Virus record (IMG/VR): IMGVR_UViG_3300009593_000049
Span: 1 to 38,420 of that record
Length of the DNA: 38,420 nt
DNA from: a virus
Reading direction: 5' to 3' (one strand)
Shown here piece by piece: positions 7,411-17,086 of this stretch. The translations under genes and the position numbers were made by a program. Positions within the stretch are counted from its first letter, which is position 1; every line of letters starts with the position of its first letter. A model generated the notes under the pieces. It saw only the letters and a list, made by a program, of their open reading frames with translations. It made no database searches and was not told where the DNA came from.

Positions 7411-7989
7411 TTAGGTTGGGCGAGTATAACCTTCTGGTAGGAAGGGTTGATCTCTGTCCCATTGATCATCATCTGGTTTGTAACTATCGTGATAAGTTAC
7501 TTGTTGTGTTTTTGGTGCTACAAATGCATCAGGAGTGTCATCATCAATACCAATAGTTATATTTAGGGTATCATTAATGACTTCATTCTCCTCATTACAC
7601 CAAAATAACATATCGTAGTTTTCACCTGATTCCAGATTTTTGATGTTGAAGTCTGTTAAAAATGCTTCATTAGACTTCTCTGGACCCACCCACTCGTTAG
7701 AGTAAACTACTTCTTTCACTTCTTTAGATTTATCAACGTTCTCAATGACTCGTTGAATTGTAATACCATACCTAAGATTAACAAAGGTACAATCCATACT
7801 ATGATTTTTTCTAAAACCTATTCTACACTGTACATCTGGATGAGTAACCTGAAATCCACTGATCTCACATACATTACGTGCGAGATGAAAACATACAGTT
7901 ATTAAATTAGGTCTGTCGTCATACTTAATCGGTTGACCTTCAATATAAACGTAATCGTCGTGATCTGTTGCGGGATTTTGTGTTGCCAT
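7411..7989 (-). CDS. Unknown virion-region protein
   Basis: I do not recognise a family for this 192-residue protein. It has a beta-rich middle (RPNLITVCFHLAR, GFQVTHPDVQCRIGF, LRYGITIQRVIENV, ENYDMLFWCNEEN) and an acidic, proline-containing tail ending PFLPEGYTRPT. There is no signal peptide or membrane segment. It lies between two glycine-rich fibre genes in the same direction, 6 nt after the preceding stop, so it is probably a structural component or chaperone of the fibre. Gene reality is well supported by position and composition; role is inference. Confidence 0.6.
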   Translation of the reverse strand: MATQNPATDHDDYVYIEGQPIKYDDRPNLITVCFHLARNVCEISGFQVTHPDVQCRIGFRKNHSMDCTFVNLRYGITIQRVIENVDKSKEVKEVVYSNEWVGPEKSNEAFLTDFNIKNLESGENYDMLFWCNEENEVINDTLNITIGIDDDTPDAFVAPKTQQVTYHDSYKPDDDQWDRDQPFLPEGYTRPT

Positions 7990-7995
7990 AATATC

Positions 7996-8967
7996 TTAAG
8001 GTAATTTGTAACCGAATACAATGACACCAGTTTCACCGTTACAGTCACCAGCACCATTGCGTCTACCATTAGGATCACTACCTGGTGAACAGTTACTACC
8101 TGCCCAAGTACCTCCTCCTAATCCTTGTCCTGTGAGATCTCCCTCATCAGCACCTGCCCAATTGGATCCACCCCCGCCACCAGCAGCACCATTGCAGTCA
8201 CAACCTGGATTACCACCGCAACTTCCTGCACGATATCCACCGCCACCGCCACCTCCTCCAGAGGCATCGTTACCTGGTCTTCCACACTCATCACCATTTG
8301 AGTCACCATTATTTCCAGTCGCTCCACCTTGAGATCCACACTGTCCGTTGGATCCTCTTTGACCACCTGAACCACCGTGACCAGCACCACTACATCCTTC
8401 TCTACCTCCTCCACCGCCGCCACCAGCACCGACGAGTTTCACATTACCCATACCCCAACCATTTAGGAAGACCATAGAAGCAGCACCGCCTCCACCTCCT
8501 CCAGCAGAGCATCCACTACAAGAAGCGTGAGTACCATTACCACCTGTACCATATCCTGAACTATTAGAACCGCCGCCACCGCCGCCCCAACATCCATAAC
8601 ATCCATTACCTCCACCACCGCCTCTACCGACAGCAGTGTACAATATATTTCCTGCCTCTACAGTAATGGTAGTACGAGCACTACCTCCACCGCCTCCATT
8701 ATTTCCTCCTTGACCACCTCTTCCACCAGCAGCACCCCACGCCCAAATGGTAATAGCACCACCTGCACTAATATTTAACTGTGAGGTTCCACCTGATTGA
8801 AATCTATGAAATCTATAAGTTCCGTCTGCAAATCCTTCGTTCCACTCAGAACCACCAGATGCTTGTACATAACTGAATGATGCTCCTCCACCCCCACCTT
8901 GACCACCTGTTGCACTAGGTCCAGAGGCAGTAGGAATGAATTTTGCACTCATACCAAAACGTCCCAT
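7996..8967 (-). CDS. Cysteine-containing glycine-rich adhesin-like protein
   Basis: The 323-residue protein is dominated by Gly runs. A beta segment (TYRFHRFQSGGTSQLNISAGGAITIWAWGAAGG, about residues 50-82, here broken into its parts) resembles the start of glycine-rich domains of the ALK/LTK type, where an aromatic beta strand leads into poly-Gly. The Gly-rich part carries about a dozen cysteines in short patterns (CYGCW, CSGCS, CGGNPGCDC, NCSPG, DCNGE), unusual for a cytoplasmically made fibre. It ends GVIVFGYKLP, a closing strand. It is probably a second fibre-tip or decoration protein. A strong AAGGAG precedes the ATG. The repetitive DNA also makes strong antisense frames that I treat as artefacts. 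Confidence 0.65.
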   Translation of the reverse strand: MGRFGMSAKFIPTASGPSATGGQGGGGGASFSYVQASGGSEWNEGFADGTYRFHRFQSGGTSQLNISAGGAITIWAWGAAGGRGGQGGNNGGGGGSARTTITVEAGNILYTAVGRGGGGGNGCYGCWGGGGGGSNSSGYGTGGNGTHASCSGCSAGGGGGGAASMVFLNGWGMGNVKLVGAGGGGGGGREGCSGAGHGGSGGQRGSNGQCGSQGGATGNNGDSNGDECGRPGNDASGGGGGGGGYRAGSCGGNPGCDCNGAAGGGGGSNWAGADEGDLTGQGLGGGTWAGSNCSPGSDPNGRRNGAGDCNGETGVIVFGYKLP

Positions 8968-8977
8968 ATTTTACTCC

Positions 8978-9832
8978 TTAAGGTACATCGTAATTACCAC
9001 CCGATCCCAATACTGTGAAAGGTTGGGTGTCATACTGTTGGTTAACAATAGCAAAGGAACATACAGCAACTTTCTTGTCCTGACCAGGTTGTGAACCACC
9101 TGCCCAGAGTATAGTATGTCCGTTACCGTTGATATTTAGTCCACTAGGTAGTCCTGCACCACCCATATCATAAACAATTACGGTGATACCGTAACCACAA
9201 GATTCATAAGGAACATTATTTAATGATAACGTAAAGTTACCACCACCTGTCTTATTGATCCAGATTACGTTATTATCGTTAAAGTCGTGTGTTACGTTAC
9301 CACTAGAGTTATAATATGTTATCGATTCTTTTGTCTCACTGAAATGTAGTATTCCAGTTGATGTAATATGTCCTGACGTAATATCTACAAATTGTGCGTA
9401 TGATAGGTCATCGTCTCCAAGTAATGTCCAAGATGCGTCTGTCTCAATGGTTACTGTAAATCCGTTCGCAATTTCTATTGGACCAGCAGTAAAACCATTT
9501 GTAAATTCTGCTCCACCGTTAAAGACAGGACCAATTGTTATATTTTCTTGTATCGTTGTACCGTTGGTTCTAATGATTGAACCTTCACCTAATGAAGGAC
9601 CACCTCCACCAACGTCATCCCATCCTGGGTTACCAGCATTGGCATCTGCCTTATAGATCTGTGCCATATCCTCGGTACTGTTGTACACGAGAGTACCATA
9701 GGCAGGAGTTCCCAGAGCATTTATCTGAGACTGATTTAATGGTGGTAAGTTTAATTGTTCTGAGATTGACCAGGCAGTAACTAGACCTCTAGTCGCTGCT
9801 TGTATCTGACCTTCTCTTATTTTAGTTGTCAT
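8978..9832 (-). CDS. Tail-fibre structural protein
   Basis: The 284-residue protein opens with TTKIREGQIQAATRGL and a YGTLVYNSTEDMAQIYKAD block (about residues 45-63), the trimeric-fibre type of segment found in many phage fibres (GTxxYNxxT). The rest is beta-rich with repeated short strands (GGAEFTNGFTAGPIEIANGFTV) and a late glycine/aspartate turn region. No enzyme motif is seen. It lies 24 nt after the large structural gene at 9857-13432 and 10 nt before the next fibre gene, in one operon. A fibre shaft or receptor-binding role is inferred from context. Confidence 0.65.
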   Translation of the reverse strand: MTTKIREGQIQAATRGLVTAWSISEQLNLPPLNQSQINALGTPAYGTLVYNSTEDMAQIYKADANAGNPGWDDVGGGGPSLGEGSIIRTNGTTIQENITIGPVFNGGAEFTNGFTAGPIEIANGFTVTIETDASWTLLGDDDLSYAQFVDITSGHITSTGILHFSETKESITYYNSSGNVTHDFNDNNVIWINKTGGGNFTLSLNNVPYESCGYGITVIVYDMGGAGLPSGLNINGNGHTILWAGGSQPGQDKKVAVCSFAIVNQQYDTQPFTVLGSGGNYDVP

Positions 9833-9856
9833 TCGTCAGATGCCTTTGTTAGCTAT

Positions 9857-12800
9857 TTAGATTACCAGTTCCCTAATCTGGATCACGTCGGTAGCAGCAG
9901 GTGCTGTACCAATACTAAAGTCAACGGCATTACCTGTAACTGTATAGTCCAGACCTGGAATCTGTGCTACACCATTAAGGAATACGAGTACTGAATATGC
10001 TGTGTGACCAGGAGATATGGCAAAGGATGCTGTTGATCCATTACCTTGATATGTCACACCGTTATTGCTGTTGGCAACACCTGTTGCAAGAGTGTATTTG
10101 TCAGCAGCACCATAATTACCTGTAACGTCTATGTTACCAGTGATGGCAACGTTACCTGTAATTCTCATTCTATTAGAAGCATCTGGTGCTTCACCAATAC
10201 CGTAGTTGGTGACACCACCAAATCTACGTGAAGTAATAGGTGCAGTATCGGTCATACCGAACTTGTACCATATACCTGTCTCATAGATCCAACCTAATGA
10301 ATCACCTGCTTCCCAGTCTATATTATAAACTAGGTCACCATCATTAAATGCTAGTGCAGAGTCAACGTCAGGATTACCAGAACCATCATCTGATGCTAAG
10401 AATGTCTGTCTTAATACAGTACCATCATTATTAGAATATGTTAGTAATAGTGTCTGGATGTTCTCTTGTGCATTGATTCTCTTCTGGAAGGTAACAGGAC
10501 CTGAGAATACTGATTCTAACTGGTTAGATGCACCACCAATTACAGTTAATTTGTCAGTCAGAACAACCTCAGAAAATGTCTGAATGGTTGTGTTCTCTTC
10601 ACCCAACACGTTAAGTTGAGCAATATCCTCGTTAGTGATCTGACCTGTAACTGGGTTAATAACCTGGTTACCAACGAATAGTTCACCATCACTGTTAACA
10701 CCAGAGTAGTATGCAACTCCTGCTGATTCTTTCAGTGACTGTGACAGTCTAACCTGTTGTGGTGTTAGCACCTCCACCTGTGTAGATGGGAATGCAGTAC
10801 TATAGTTACCTGGTCCGAAACCTAGGTACTCAAACGTATGTCCAGATGCTCTAAGGATAGAGTATCTTCGCAGTTCACATAATATAGGTGCAACTGAGTT
10901 GTCAGCATTTAGTTTGAGTGCAATCTTTCTCTCTTCCTCATCACCTAGTCTTGCTGTTACTACTATATTATTAAGAGTATTAGCAGTAGTATTGTATCCT
11001 AGGTTGTTTTCTGTCTCTAGTAGGAAGAATTGAGTACTTTCTTTTGTAATTGATAGTTGCTTATCCTCGTTAGGATTAGGTGAAGCACCATCAGTAGTTG
11101 TAACTCTACCTAAAATTTCATTATCAGCAATAGAGATAGAAGGAGCAGGGTCTGCTAGTGGGTTATCTCTGTCAAATGTAGGATAAACATCTACTTGGTT
11201 CTGTGAGAATGCAAAATCATCAAAGTTTGATGTAGCAGGAGATACGGATGCGTTCAAGAATGTTAGATAATATATACCATCCTTAACACCACGTTCAAAC
11301 TCCTGATATGTTTCTACCTCATAGATGTAGTATGTTTTATCATAGGCAGGTGAGTTTGTTTCACTAGATCTTGGTTGTACCACGAAACCTGTAATAGGTA
11401 CTCTAGGTACTGGGAATGAATCCTTGTCTAGTACATATCTGAAACGATAAATTCTATCCTTAAGGTCTCTTGCGTCTGGAACTCTTCGAACAAATGTCGT
11501 AGGAGTAAATCCAAGGTTATTATATTGTGAGTTAGCAATCAGTGTAGTATAGATATCGTTATTTGCACTATCTACCTGAACATACCAGTTAGACTGGTTC
11601 TGATCAAACTTGATTGGTGAAGCATCATCTCCAGGAGATGTACCTGTAACTTCTTTTCCAGAAGGATCAAACTTTGCACTATGTGTTGTAGGTTCTTGTG
11701 CACCAGCAGCAATCAATAATACGTTAAGATGATCTGGTACCGTTGGTGAATCTCTTCTAGCACCTACAGTATAACCCTGTACCTTACTTGGTGGTTTAGC
11801 ATTAAGGTTAGTGTACCCATACAAGAATAGTTTTGTTGGGTCTGCTGCTGCCTTGATCTTCTGTATATCTAATGTTACCCAGTTAATTGATATCTCTGGG
11901 ACATCACTTAATGACTTAGGTGGTATAACGTGAGTGAGTTGACCCGCTTTATCCTTAGTAAACGATGCTGACTTAAATCCTTTTGATCTAAGAGAAGTGT
12001 TTCCAAAGTTTGAGTTTGAGTTCGTGATTGAGAGGTCTCCTCCACTATCAGAGAAGAAGTGATCACCGAATCCAACGGCGAACACCGAGACGACCTGGAT
12101 AAATGCGTCGTTACTTGCGTATATGTGTCTATTTCTCCAACCCTTACGATACTTGGACAGTCCATCGATGTGTGCACCTGAACCTGCTGCTTGTGCTTCA
12201 TAGTTTCCAGTAGATGCGTTGTATTTAACAAATGCTCTATCGTCTTTCTGTAGTGAGATACCAGTAAACTGGGCAACAACCATTGATTTGAAACCAGTTG
12301 CCTGAGCACCATCAGCGTGCATACCATTTATACCCCAAACTGATCTTAGTGAACAGTTGAATACATATGGAGATGCTGAGTCAACAGTGTCAATCTCAAC
12401 TTTAACCAGTACGTTACTACCAATAGCATTACCTGTTGGTTCCGAGGACATCTGATAGGTAAACTGGTTACCCTGTGCAGATGTTACAAGGAATGATCCA
12501 TTATAAAGATTAGAGTCTGCCTCAGTTGGACCAGTAACACCAGCAATATTAACTGCAACACCAACAGAGAAACCGTGGTTGATCGGGTTATCTTGAATGT
12601 CAACAGTAAATGCTGTAGCAGTTTGTCCATTTCTAATAATCTGAGATACTCTAAATTCATCAGAAATTGGACCAACGATTCTGTTCTCTTCAACTCTTGC
12701 TTGTAATTGGTCTTGAGCGATAGTACCTGAAGTATCAGGAATTGTAGCGTATGCCTTCGAAATCTTTTGATAGTACAGATCTAGGTCTGTAATATTAGCG

Positions 12801-13432
12801 TACTCAAAACAAGTTAACTTATGATGAGAAAAGTTTGGAGCAATAGTGTCAACAATATCAGGACGATAGTAAACTCCATTATTGTCACCGTCAAAGAAAG
12901 ACTGTTGCCAGAAATAACATCCACCAGTTAGTTTGAATATACCAGAGGCAGATGGTTCGTTAGCAGTTGTAATACCAAGTGATGCTTGTGTTGTAGGATA
13001 TGGTACATATTTCGGTACTATCTTAGTACGACGTAAGTCAGATCCAACAACAGAACAACCTCTGGGAACAATGATTCCACCGTTAACTGAGTTAAACTTA
13101 TGGAGAATATTGTTAGAAGAGGTTAGATCGAAATTTGTATTTTCATCAAATGGTGTAATTTCAGTGTACTGTGCAGTACCAGGTCTATTATCAATTACAT
13201 ACTCTGAGGGATAGAGGTATATACTAAATGCGTCAAATTCGTCATTACTAAGTCCAACTCTATATGAAAATCTAGATACTTCAAGAAAGGCACGTTGTAA
13301 CGTCTTAAATGGACGCAAAGCAGAGTTACCTCGGTTGTCGTATGCATCCGATGCATCAAAATCGTCGGGGTTGACGTATATAATACGACCAGTCCTCGAC
13401 GTGATGATATTCTTAAGACGGGTTAATGCCAT
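9857..13432 (-). CDS. Large virion structural protein, probable fibre backbone
   Basis: The 1191-residue protein is the largest in the window. The N-terminus (RIIYVNPDDFDASDAYDN, LRPFKTLQRAFLEVSRFSY, then SIYLYPSEYVIDNRPG) is the form seen in a conserved T4-like cyanophage structural protein and looks like a right-handed beta-helix entry (pectate-lyase-like), with HLYASN and GFGDHFFSDSGGDLSI segments in the helix. The C-terminus (YSVLVFLNGVAQIPGLDYTV...TDVIQIREL) is a small beta domain shared with other marine phage fibres. It likely forms a long tail fibre or baseplate-attached fibre. A GATAAATA late promoter stands 23 nt upstream. No frameshift or truncation is seen. Confidence 0.75.
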   Translation of the reverse strand: MALTRLKNIITSRTGRIIYVNPDDFDASDAYDNRGNSALRPFKTLQRAFLEVSRFSYRVGLSNDEFDAFSIYLYPSEYVIDNRPGTAQYTEITPFDENTNFDLTSSNNILHKFNSVNGGIIVPRGCSVVGSDLRRTKIVPKYVPYPTTQASLGITTANEPSASGIFKLTGGCYFWQQSFFDGDNNGVYYRPDIVDTIAPNFSHHKLTCFEYANITDLDLYYQKISKAYATIPDTSGTIAQDQLQARVEENRIVGPISDEFRVSQIIRNGQTATAFTVDIQDNPINHGFSVGVAVNIAGVTGPTEADSNLYNGSFLVTSAQGNQFTYQMSSEPTGNAIGSNVLVKVEIDTVDSASPYVFNCSLRSVWGINGMHADGAQATGFKSMVVAQFTGISLQKDDRAFVKYNASTGNYEAQAAGSGAHIDGLSKYRKGWRNRHIYASNDAFIQVVSVFAVGFGDHFFSDSGGDLSITNSNSNFGNTSLRSKGFKSASFTKDKAGQLTHVIPPKSLSDVPEISINWVTLDIQKIKAAADPTKLFLYGYTNLNAKPPSKVQGYTVGARRDSPTVPDHLNVLLIAAGAQEPTTHSAKFDPSGKEVTGTSPGDDASPIKFDQNQSNWYVQVDSANNDIYTTLIANSQYNNLGFTPTTFVRRVPDARDLKDRIYRFRYVLDKDSFPVPRVPITGFVVQPRSSETNSPAYDKTYYIYEVETYQEFERGVKDGIYYLTFLNASVSPATSNFDDFAFSQNQVDVYPTFDRDNPLADPAPSISIADNEILGRVTTTDGASPNPNEDKQLSITKESTQFFLLETENNLGYNTTANTLNNIVVTARLGDEEERKIALKLNADNSVAPILCELRRYSILRASGHTFEYLGFGPGNYSTAFPSTQVEVLTPQQVRLSQSLKESAGVAYYSGVNSDGELFVGNQVINPVTGQITNEDIAQLNVLGEENTTIQTFSEVVLTDKLTVIGGASNQLESVFSGPVTFQKRINAQENIQTLLLTYSNNDGTVLRQTFLASDDGSGNPDVDSALAFNDGDLVYNIDWEAGDSLGWIYETGIWYKFGMTDTAPITSRRFGGVTNYGIGEAPDASNRMRITGNVAITGNIDVTGNYGAADKYTLATGVANSNNGVTYQGNGSTASFAISPGHTAYSVLVFLNGVAQIPGLDYTVTGNAVDFSIGTAPAATDVIQIRELVI

Positions 13433-13455
13433 TTACTTAATGAACCTTATGTTTA

Positions 13456-13463
13456 TATTTATC
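13456..13463 (-). promoter_or_regulatory. Late promoter GATAAATA
   Basis: Seven of eight bases match the T4 late octamer on the minus strand, 23 nt before the ATG at 13432. It lies just after the stop of the previous gene, whose end forms the palindrome CTCCTTAAGGAG. Confidence 0.6.
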
Positions 13464-13468
13464 CCTCC

Positions 13469-15370
13469 TTAAGGAGTACTACCTTGAGGGGGTTGATATT
13501 GAGTTTGACTATAGTCACCAACTTGATTCTCAAATCCATTAAGTTGGAAAGTAGCATTAGTATCAGATGCGTACACAACTATGTGTGAACCAGGTCCGAT
13601 AATAATACCTTTGTGCTCATTGGTGTCATTTGCAGCACAAGTCTTATCATAAAATAGGTAATCTTCATTTACTAAGGCATCAGCATCAGTAACAGAACTA
13701 ACTGTTGCTACTTGTCTTGAACCTATACCTTGAATAGGTGGAGTATCAACAAAGGTGTCACTACCAGCAAAAGGTGTAGTGTTACCACCCCAAGTAATCG
13801 TCAGTTCAGCAGAAACACCTTTGTTCCATTTCTGAACATAACCCCAAGCACCAGGTGTTGGTGATCCTAAGGTTTGAGTTGCAGTACCAACAACAAATGT
13901 GTTACCAGTTACAGGTGTACCACCTTCAACGTCATAAACGTATATTGAGTCAAAGACTGGATCCTGTACTACATCAATGTTTCCTGCATATCCTGCAGTA
14001 CCATCAGCATAGTAGTATAGAGGGTCAGGAGTATTAGCAGTAATAGCAATTTCAATATATGCTGTACCTCCAGATCCTGCGGTACCGACCTTCGTTACAC
14101 CTGTAGTAAATTCTGTACCAGCAGTAGGTGTAGCGTTTGTACCTTCGTTAACATCAGAGAATCTAAATGCTAAGGAAGAGTTACTAGCGTCTGATATGTC
14201 CCATCGATAAGTTCTATCCTTATCAACAGTAAACTGAGTATCAGGTAATATTTCTTCTCCTGCTGTTTCAGACCAAATAAATCTACTCTGGAATCCAATG
14301 TTAGAAGTAACAGTTAACGTGAGAGGTGTCTTTATAGTTGCACCACCAGCACCAGTTAGTGTTTCATCAGCAGTAAACCATTTTGCAGCACCAGTAGCAC
14401 CAGCAGTAGCAACCAATGGTGTAACAGTAGCACCATCGTTATGGTTCGCTGCTGTGGTTCCCCACTGTGCACGCTCAACTGTAAGGTCATTACCAGCAAC
14501 AGCAGTACAAAGTAGAACTTCGTTACCTATAAGTATATGCTGTCCTGATACTACAGTAGTACCATTAGTAACAGTCACTGTTAAGTCAGTAGACTGATAT
14601 ACCTGACCCTCGTTAATAGTAGTTGTTGTTCCAGATGGAGTATATGACTGAAGGTATTGACCAGGTGTATGTGCTACAGCAGTAGTACCAAATGTACCAC
14701 GAGTAACAGTTACGGTAGCACCTCCTGTATTAGTTGGTGAGTTATAGAATGCGATACCAGTAATGGTTGCGACTTCAGCAGCAGCATTATCAGCATCAAA
14801 CACAATATAATCATTCACTGCCATATTATCAGCAGTTGTAAATTTAATAGCAGTATCTCCTGAAGCAATATCATCAAGTTCTAGTGATATTGTTGAAGTA
14901 CCAATACCACGGAAAACTCCAGCTAGACCAGACGTACCAGCAGTAATAGCCTCGCCACCAACGAATGTTCCAGAACCAGTTGTGGAGTCAATAAATAAGT
15001 CTCCAGTTCTCTTTACCTTTGTAGAATATGTGGTAGTTGTGGTAGTACGTACAACATCCCCTATACGTGCACTCCAGTTACCTTGATCCGATACAACTCC
15101 CAAACCTGGTGTCGCAGTAGATTGCGTCAATCCTGGATTGAGTGCTAATTTATACTTTGTGATAGGGTTACCTTTCTTAAAATCATAGGTGTTAGCATCA
15201 AGTGTTAAAACTTGACTGTAATCCTTATGTCCCACTCTATAGGTAATACCAGAACCAGATCTGTTGGCTACGTGTAACACACCACTGGTGGTTATTCCAA
15301 TGTGAGAACTGTATAGTACCGTATTTGTTGTTGCTGCGGGGGAAGCGGCAGCGAGTCTTCCTGCTGTCAT
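13469..15370 (-). CDS. Virion structural protein with RG..GT.A..H repeats
   Basis: The 633-residue protein is Thr/Gly/Ala/Val-rich and beta-like throughout. It contains two copies of a known phage structural motif, once as TVTRGTFGTTAVAHTPG and once as TVERAQWGTTAANHNDGATV, each after a strand-rich segment with GNEVLL or NDYIVF. It starts TAGRLAAASPAATTNTVLYSSH, a form common in cyanophage virion proteins. The likely role is tail fibre or baseplate decoration; no catalytic residues stand out. It lies 7 nt after the upstream fibre gene and shares its late promoter. Confidence 0.68.
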   Translation of the reverse strand: MTAGRLAAASPAATTNTVLYSSHIGITTSGVLHVANRSGSGITYRVGHKDYSQVLTLDANTYDFKKGNPITKYKLALNPGLTQSTATPGLGVVSDQGNWSARIGDVVRTTTTTTYSTKVKRTGDLFIDSTTGSGTFVGGEAITAGTSGLAGVFRGIGTSTISLELDDIASGDTAIKFTTADNMAVNDYIVFDADNAAAEVATITGIAFYNSPTNTGGATVTVTRGTFGTTAVAHTPGQYLQSYTPSGTTTTINEGQVYQSTDLTVTVTNGTTVVSGQHILIGNEVLLCTAVAGNDLTVERAQWGTTAANHNDGATVTPLVATAGATGAAKWFTADETLTGAGGATIKTPLTLTVTSNIGFQSRFIWSETAGEEILPDTQFTVDKDRTYRWDISDASNSSLAFRFSDVNEGTNATPTAGTEFTTGVTKVGTAGSGGTAYIEIAITANTPDPLYYYADGTAGYAGNIDVVQDPVFDSIYVYDVEGGTPVTGNTFVVGTATQTLGSPTPGAWGYVQKWNKGVSAELTITWGGNTTPFAGSDTFVDTPPIQGIGSRQVATVSSVTDADALVNEDYLFYDKTCAANDTNEHKGIIIGPGSHIVVYASDTNATFQLNGFENQVGDYSQTQYQPPQGSTP

Positions 15371-15377
15371 TTGTTAA

Positions 15378-16703
15378 TTACCAACCTGCTATAAAGTGTT
15401 GTTGTATTCTGAGTCTACCACCCAGATCTGGTGCCGAAATTGGACCTCCGAATGCAACACCAACACTACCAACGTTTTCTGTTGATAGGAGTGTAGCATC
15501 TGCATTAGGGAACTTAATAGTTCTTGTACCTTCAAGATTACCTAGATCCAGGAATACCTGTTTCGTTTCATCAACACCATCAATTAACTTAAGTTCCTTA
15601 ATACTCTTGTTTTCGAGTACCTGTGTCGCTTTAGTTGTTACAAGTGTGTTATTTGAAAGTATATTTGTATTTAGTGATGCAGTAGGGAAGTCATATCTAA
15701 GTGTCTGTGCACCTTGAACTTCCGTCAGGTCAAAATAAACACGAGCGGTAGCATCTGCTTCCTTACTAAAGTAAGGTCCAGAGTACGTCTTGTTCTTTAA
15801 AATTTGTGTAGATTCCGTACCAGCAATAGTAAGAGACTGGTCTGGGAATTTTACAATTCTGTTAGTGGTGAGATCACCAGCATCTAATAATACTTCAGGT
15901 GTCGGGTTATTTGGATCACCAGAAGCGATATCTGATACAGTAGGGTTAATTAAATTCTTATTACTTATGTCCTGTTCTGTAATAGTATCAAGTATTGTAC
16001 TCTGAGATGCAGAAGTACCATAATCAGGGAGTCTGTAGATGTGAGTTACAGGTGCTTCCCAAGAGTCAGTTTCAAATAGTGCTATCTTACCAGCATTTGA
16101 TGAACCCACAATCTGTAGGTTACCATCCTGAATGATGATAGTCTTATTACTAATAGTCTGTGCGGTATCATTACCGATCAAAGTAGTAGAAGTAAAACTT
16201 CCTGTACTTGGTAAAGCAAACGTACGAATACCAGCACCAGTAGATACAGCAGATACCTCAAACTTTGCTTTCTTATCAGGGTTCTGATCGTCAGCAATGT
16301 AAAAGTTCGTATCAATTAACTCTGTTGGACCATTAACAAGGAATTTACCAGAACCCTGCGGTCGTAAATCAATGTTAACGTTAGCAGAGGTTGTATCACT
16401 TGCAATCAATCTAATAGTGGCAGATCCATCTGCGTTTCCCTGCTTCCTATAGTACATTGATGATGTACCAAAAGCGAGACCTATCTCATCATATGCGGAT
16501 TGATAGAGACCTGTGTCCCTGTCCAAATCAAAACAAAGTCCAGGAGCCGTCTGGGATCCCGCACTCACTCCTTTAAATAACTGATTAATCTTTGCTTTCC
16601 TATTTGGAATCAAAGGATCAGAGATAACGACTGGCATAATTGCTTCGCCAGTAAGTACCTCATCAGCCAGAGTATCTAATTGTGAAATTCTTTTTGTTCC
16701 CAC
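15378..16703 (-). CDS. Tail-fibre protein with NK-type repeats
   Basis: The 441-residue protein starts with GTG (GTGGGAACA), directly preceded by an in-frame TAA, so no longer N-terminus is possible. The opening TKRISQLDTL matches the (K)RISEL start of cyanophage fibre proteins. The body contains the short repeat QTISNKTI, EQDISNKNL, TQILKNKTY, TQVLENKSI, each about 60-75 residues apart, typical of trimeric fibre shafts, and repeated IKFP strands. It ends GGRLRIQQHFIAGW. It is the first gene of the fibre operon and has an exact late promoter 28 nt upstream. Confidence 0.72.
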   Translation of the reverse strand: MGTKRISQLDTLADEVLTGEAIMPVVISDPLIPNRKAKINQLFKGVSAGSQTAPGLCFDLDRDTGLYQSAYDEIGLAFGTSSMYYRKQGNADGSATIRLIASDTTSANVNIDLRPQGSGKFLVNGPTELIDTNFYIADDQNPDKKAKFEVSAVSTGAGIRTFALPSTGSFTSTTLIGNDTAQTISNKTIIIQDGNLQIVGSSNAGKIALFETDSWEAPVTHIYRLPDYGTSASQSTILDTITEQDISNKNLINPTVSDIASGDPNNPTPEVLLDAGDLTTNRIVKFPDQSLTIAGTESTQILKNKTYSGPYFSKEADATARVYFDLTEVQGAQTLRYDFPTASLNTNILSNNTLVTTKATQVLENKSIKELKLIDGVDETKQVFLDLGNLEGTRTIKFPNADATLLSTENVGSVGVAFGGPISAPDLGGRLRIQQHFIAGW

Positions 16704-16731
16704 TTAGCTCAGGCAGTAGTTCGTACAACTT

Positions 16732-16739
16732 TATTTATA
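16732..16739 (-). promoter_or_regulatory. Late promoter TATAAATA, head of fibre operon
   Basis: Exact late octamer on the minus strand, 28 nt before the GTG at 16703, in the short gap after the gene at 16747-16968. Confidence 0.7.
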
Positions 16740-16746
16740 CACGGTA

Positions 16747-16968
16747 TCATTTGCCTAAACTGGCAGCAGGGTGTGTTTTATTAGATACAAAATTAGTTCC
16801 ACGAATTAAGCAGAGCAAAGCAATACATTTTTGCCTAACTTCTGGTTTGCGTGATCCGATATCTTCGATTCTAGAAATCAGATCATTGTAAATTTCTGTA
16901 GGTGATTTATCACCCTCTACCGCCACTGTGATGTGCTCGGTTTCATCAATAATAACTGGACTAGGCAT
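16747..16968 (-). CDS. Small unknown protein
   Basis: A 73-residue protein with a beta-like start (SPVIIDETEHITVAVEG), a helical middle (TEIYNDLISRIEDIGSRKPEVRQ) and two cysteines in a hydrophobic stretch (CIALLCLIRG). I do not recognise a family. It is divergent from the small plus-strand gene at 17087, and the 118-nt gap between them holds promoter-like sequence. It may be expressed before the fibre operon that follows it. Confidence 0.55.
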   Translation of the reverse strand: MPSPVIIDETEHITVAVEGDKSPTEIYNDLISRIEDIGSRKPEVRQKCIALLCLIRGTNFVSNKTHPAASLGK

Positions 16969-16999
16969 AAATTTTTGTTAGCAAGTGAGGATAATCTAG

Positions 17000-17010
17000 C
17001 CTATATAGTG
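17000..17010 (+). promoter_or_regulatory. Candidate promoter CCTATATAGTG
   Basis: This plus-strand sequence differs by one base from the CCTATATAATG element before the CpeT-like gene (19187-19197) and the halogenase boxes. It could provide a -10 (TATAGT) for the small gene at 17087. No clear -35 box at 16-18 nt is seen. Confidence 0.4.
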
Positions 17011-17028
17011 TAGCATAAGGAGAACAAG

Positions 17029-17053
17029 ATGATTTGAAATTACTTTGTAATTT
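17029..17053 (+). other. Two-codon ORF (Met-Ile-stop) followed by a hairpin
   Basis: AAGGAGA at 17017-17023 is a strong ribosome site placed 6 nt before ATG-ATT-TGA (17029-17037). The stop overlaps the start of a hairpin AAATTAC-TTT-GTAATTT (17037-17053). The next gene starts at 17087 with its own GGAGG. The arrangement resembles a minimal leader ORF; a chance match cannot be excluded. Confidence 0.4.
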
Positions 17054-17086
17054 TTCAATTCAAACATTCAACGGAGGCTAAATTCA

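Noticed and set aside
8021-8429. Open frames on both strands within the Gly-rich gene (Pro-rich and Val-rich)
   Set aside because: They follow from GGN repeats read in other frames; compositions are not protein-like.
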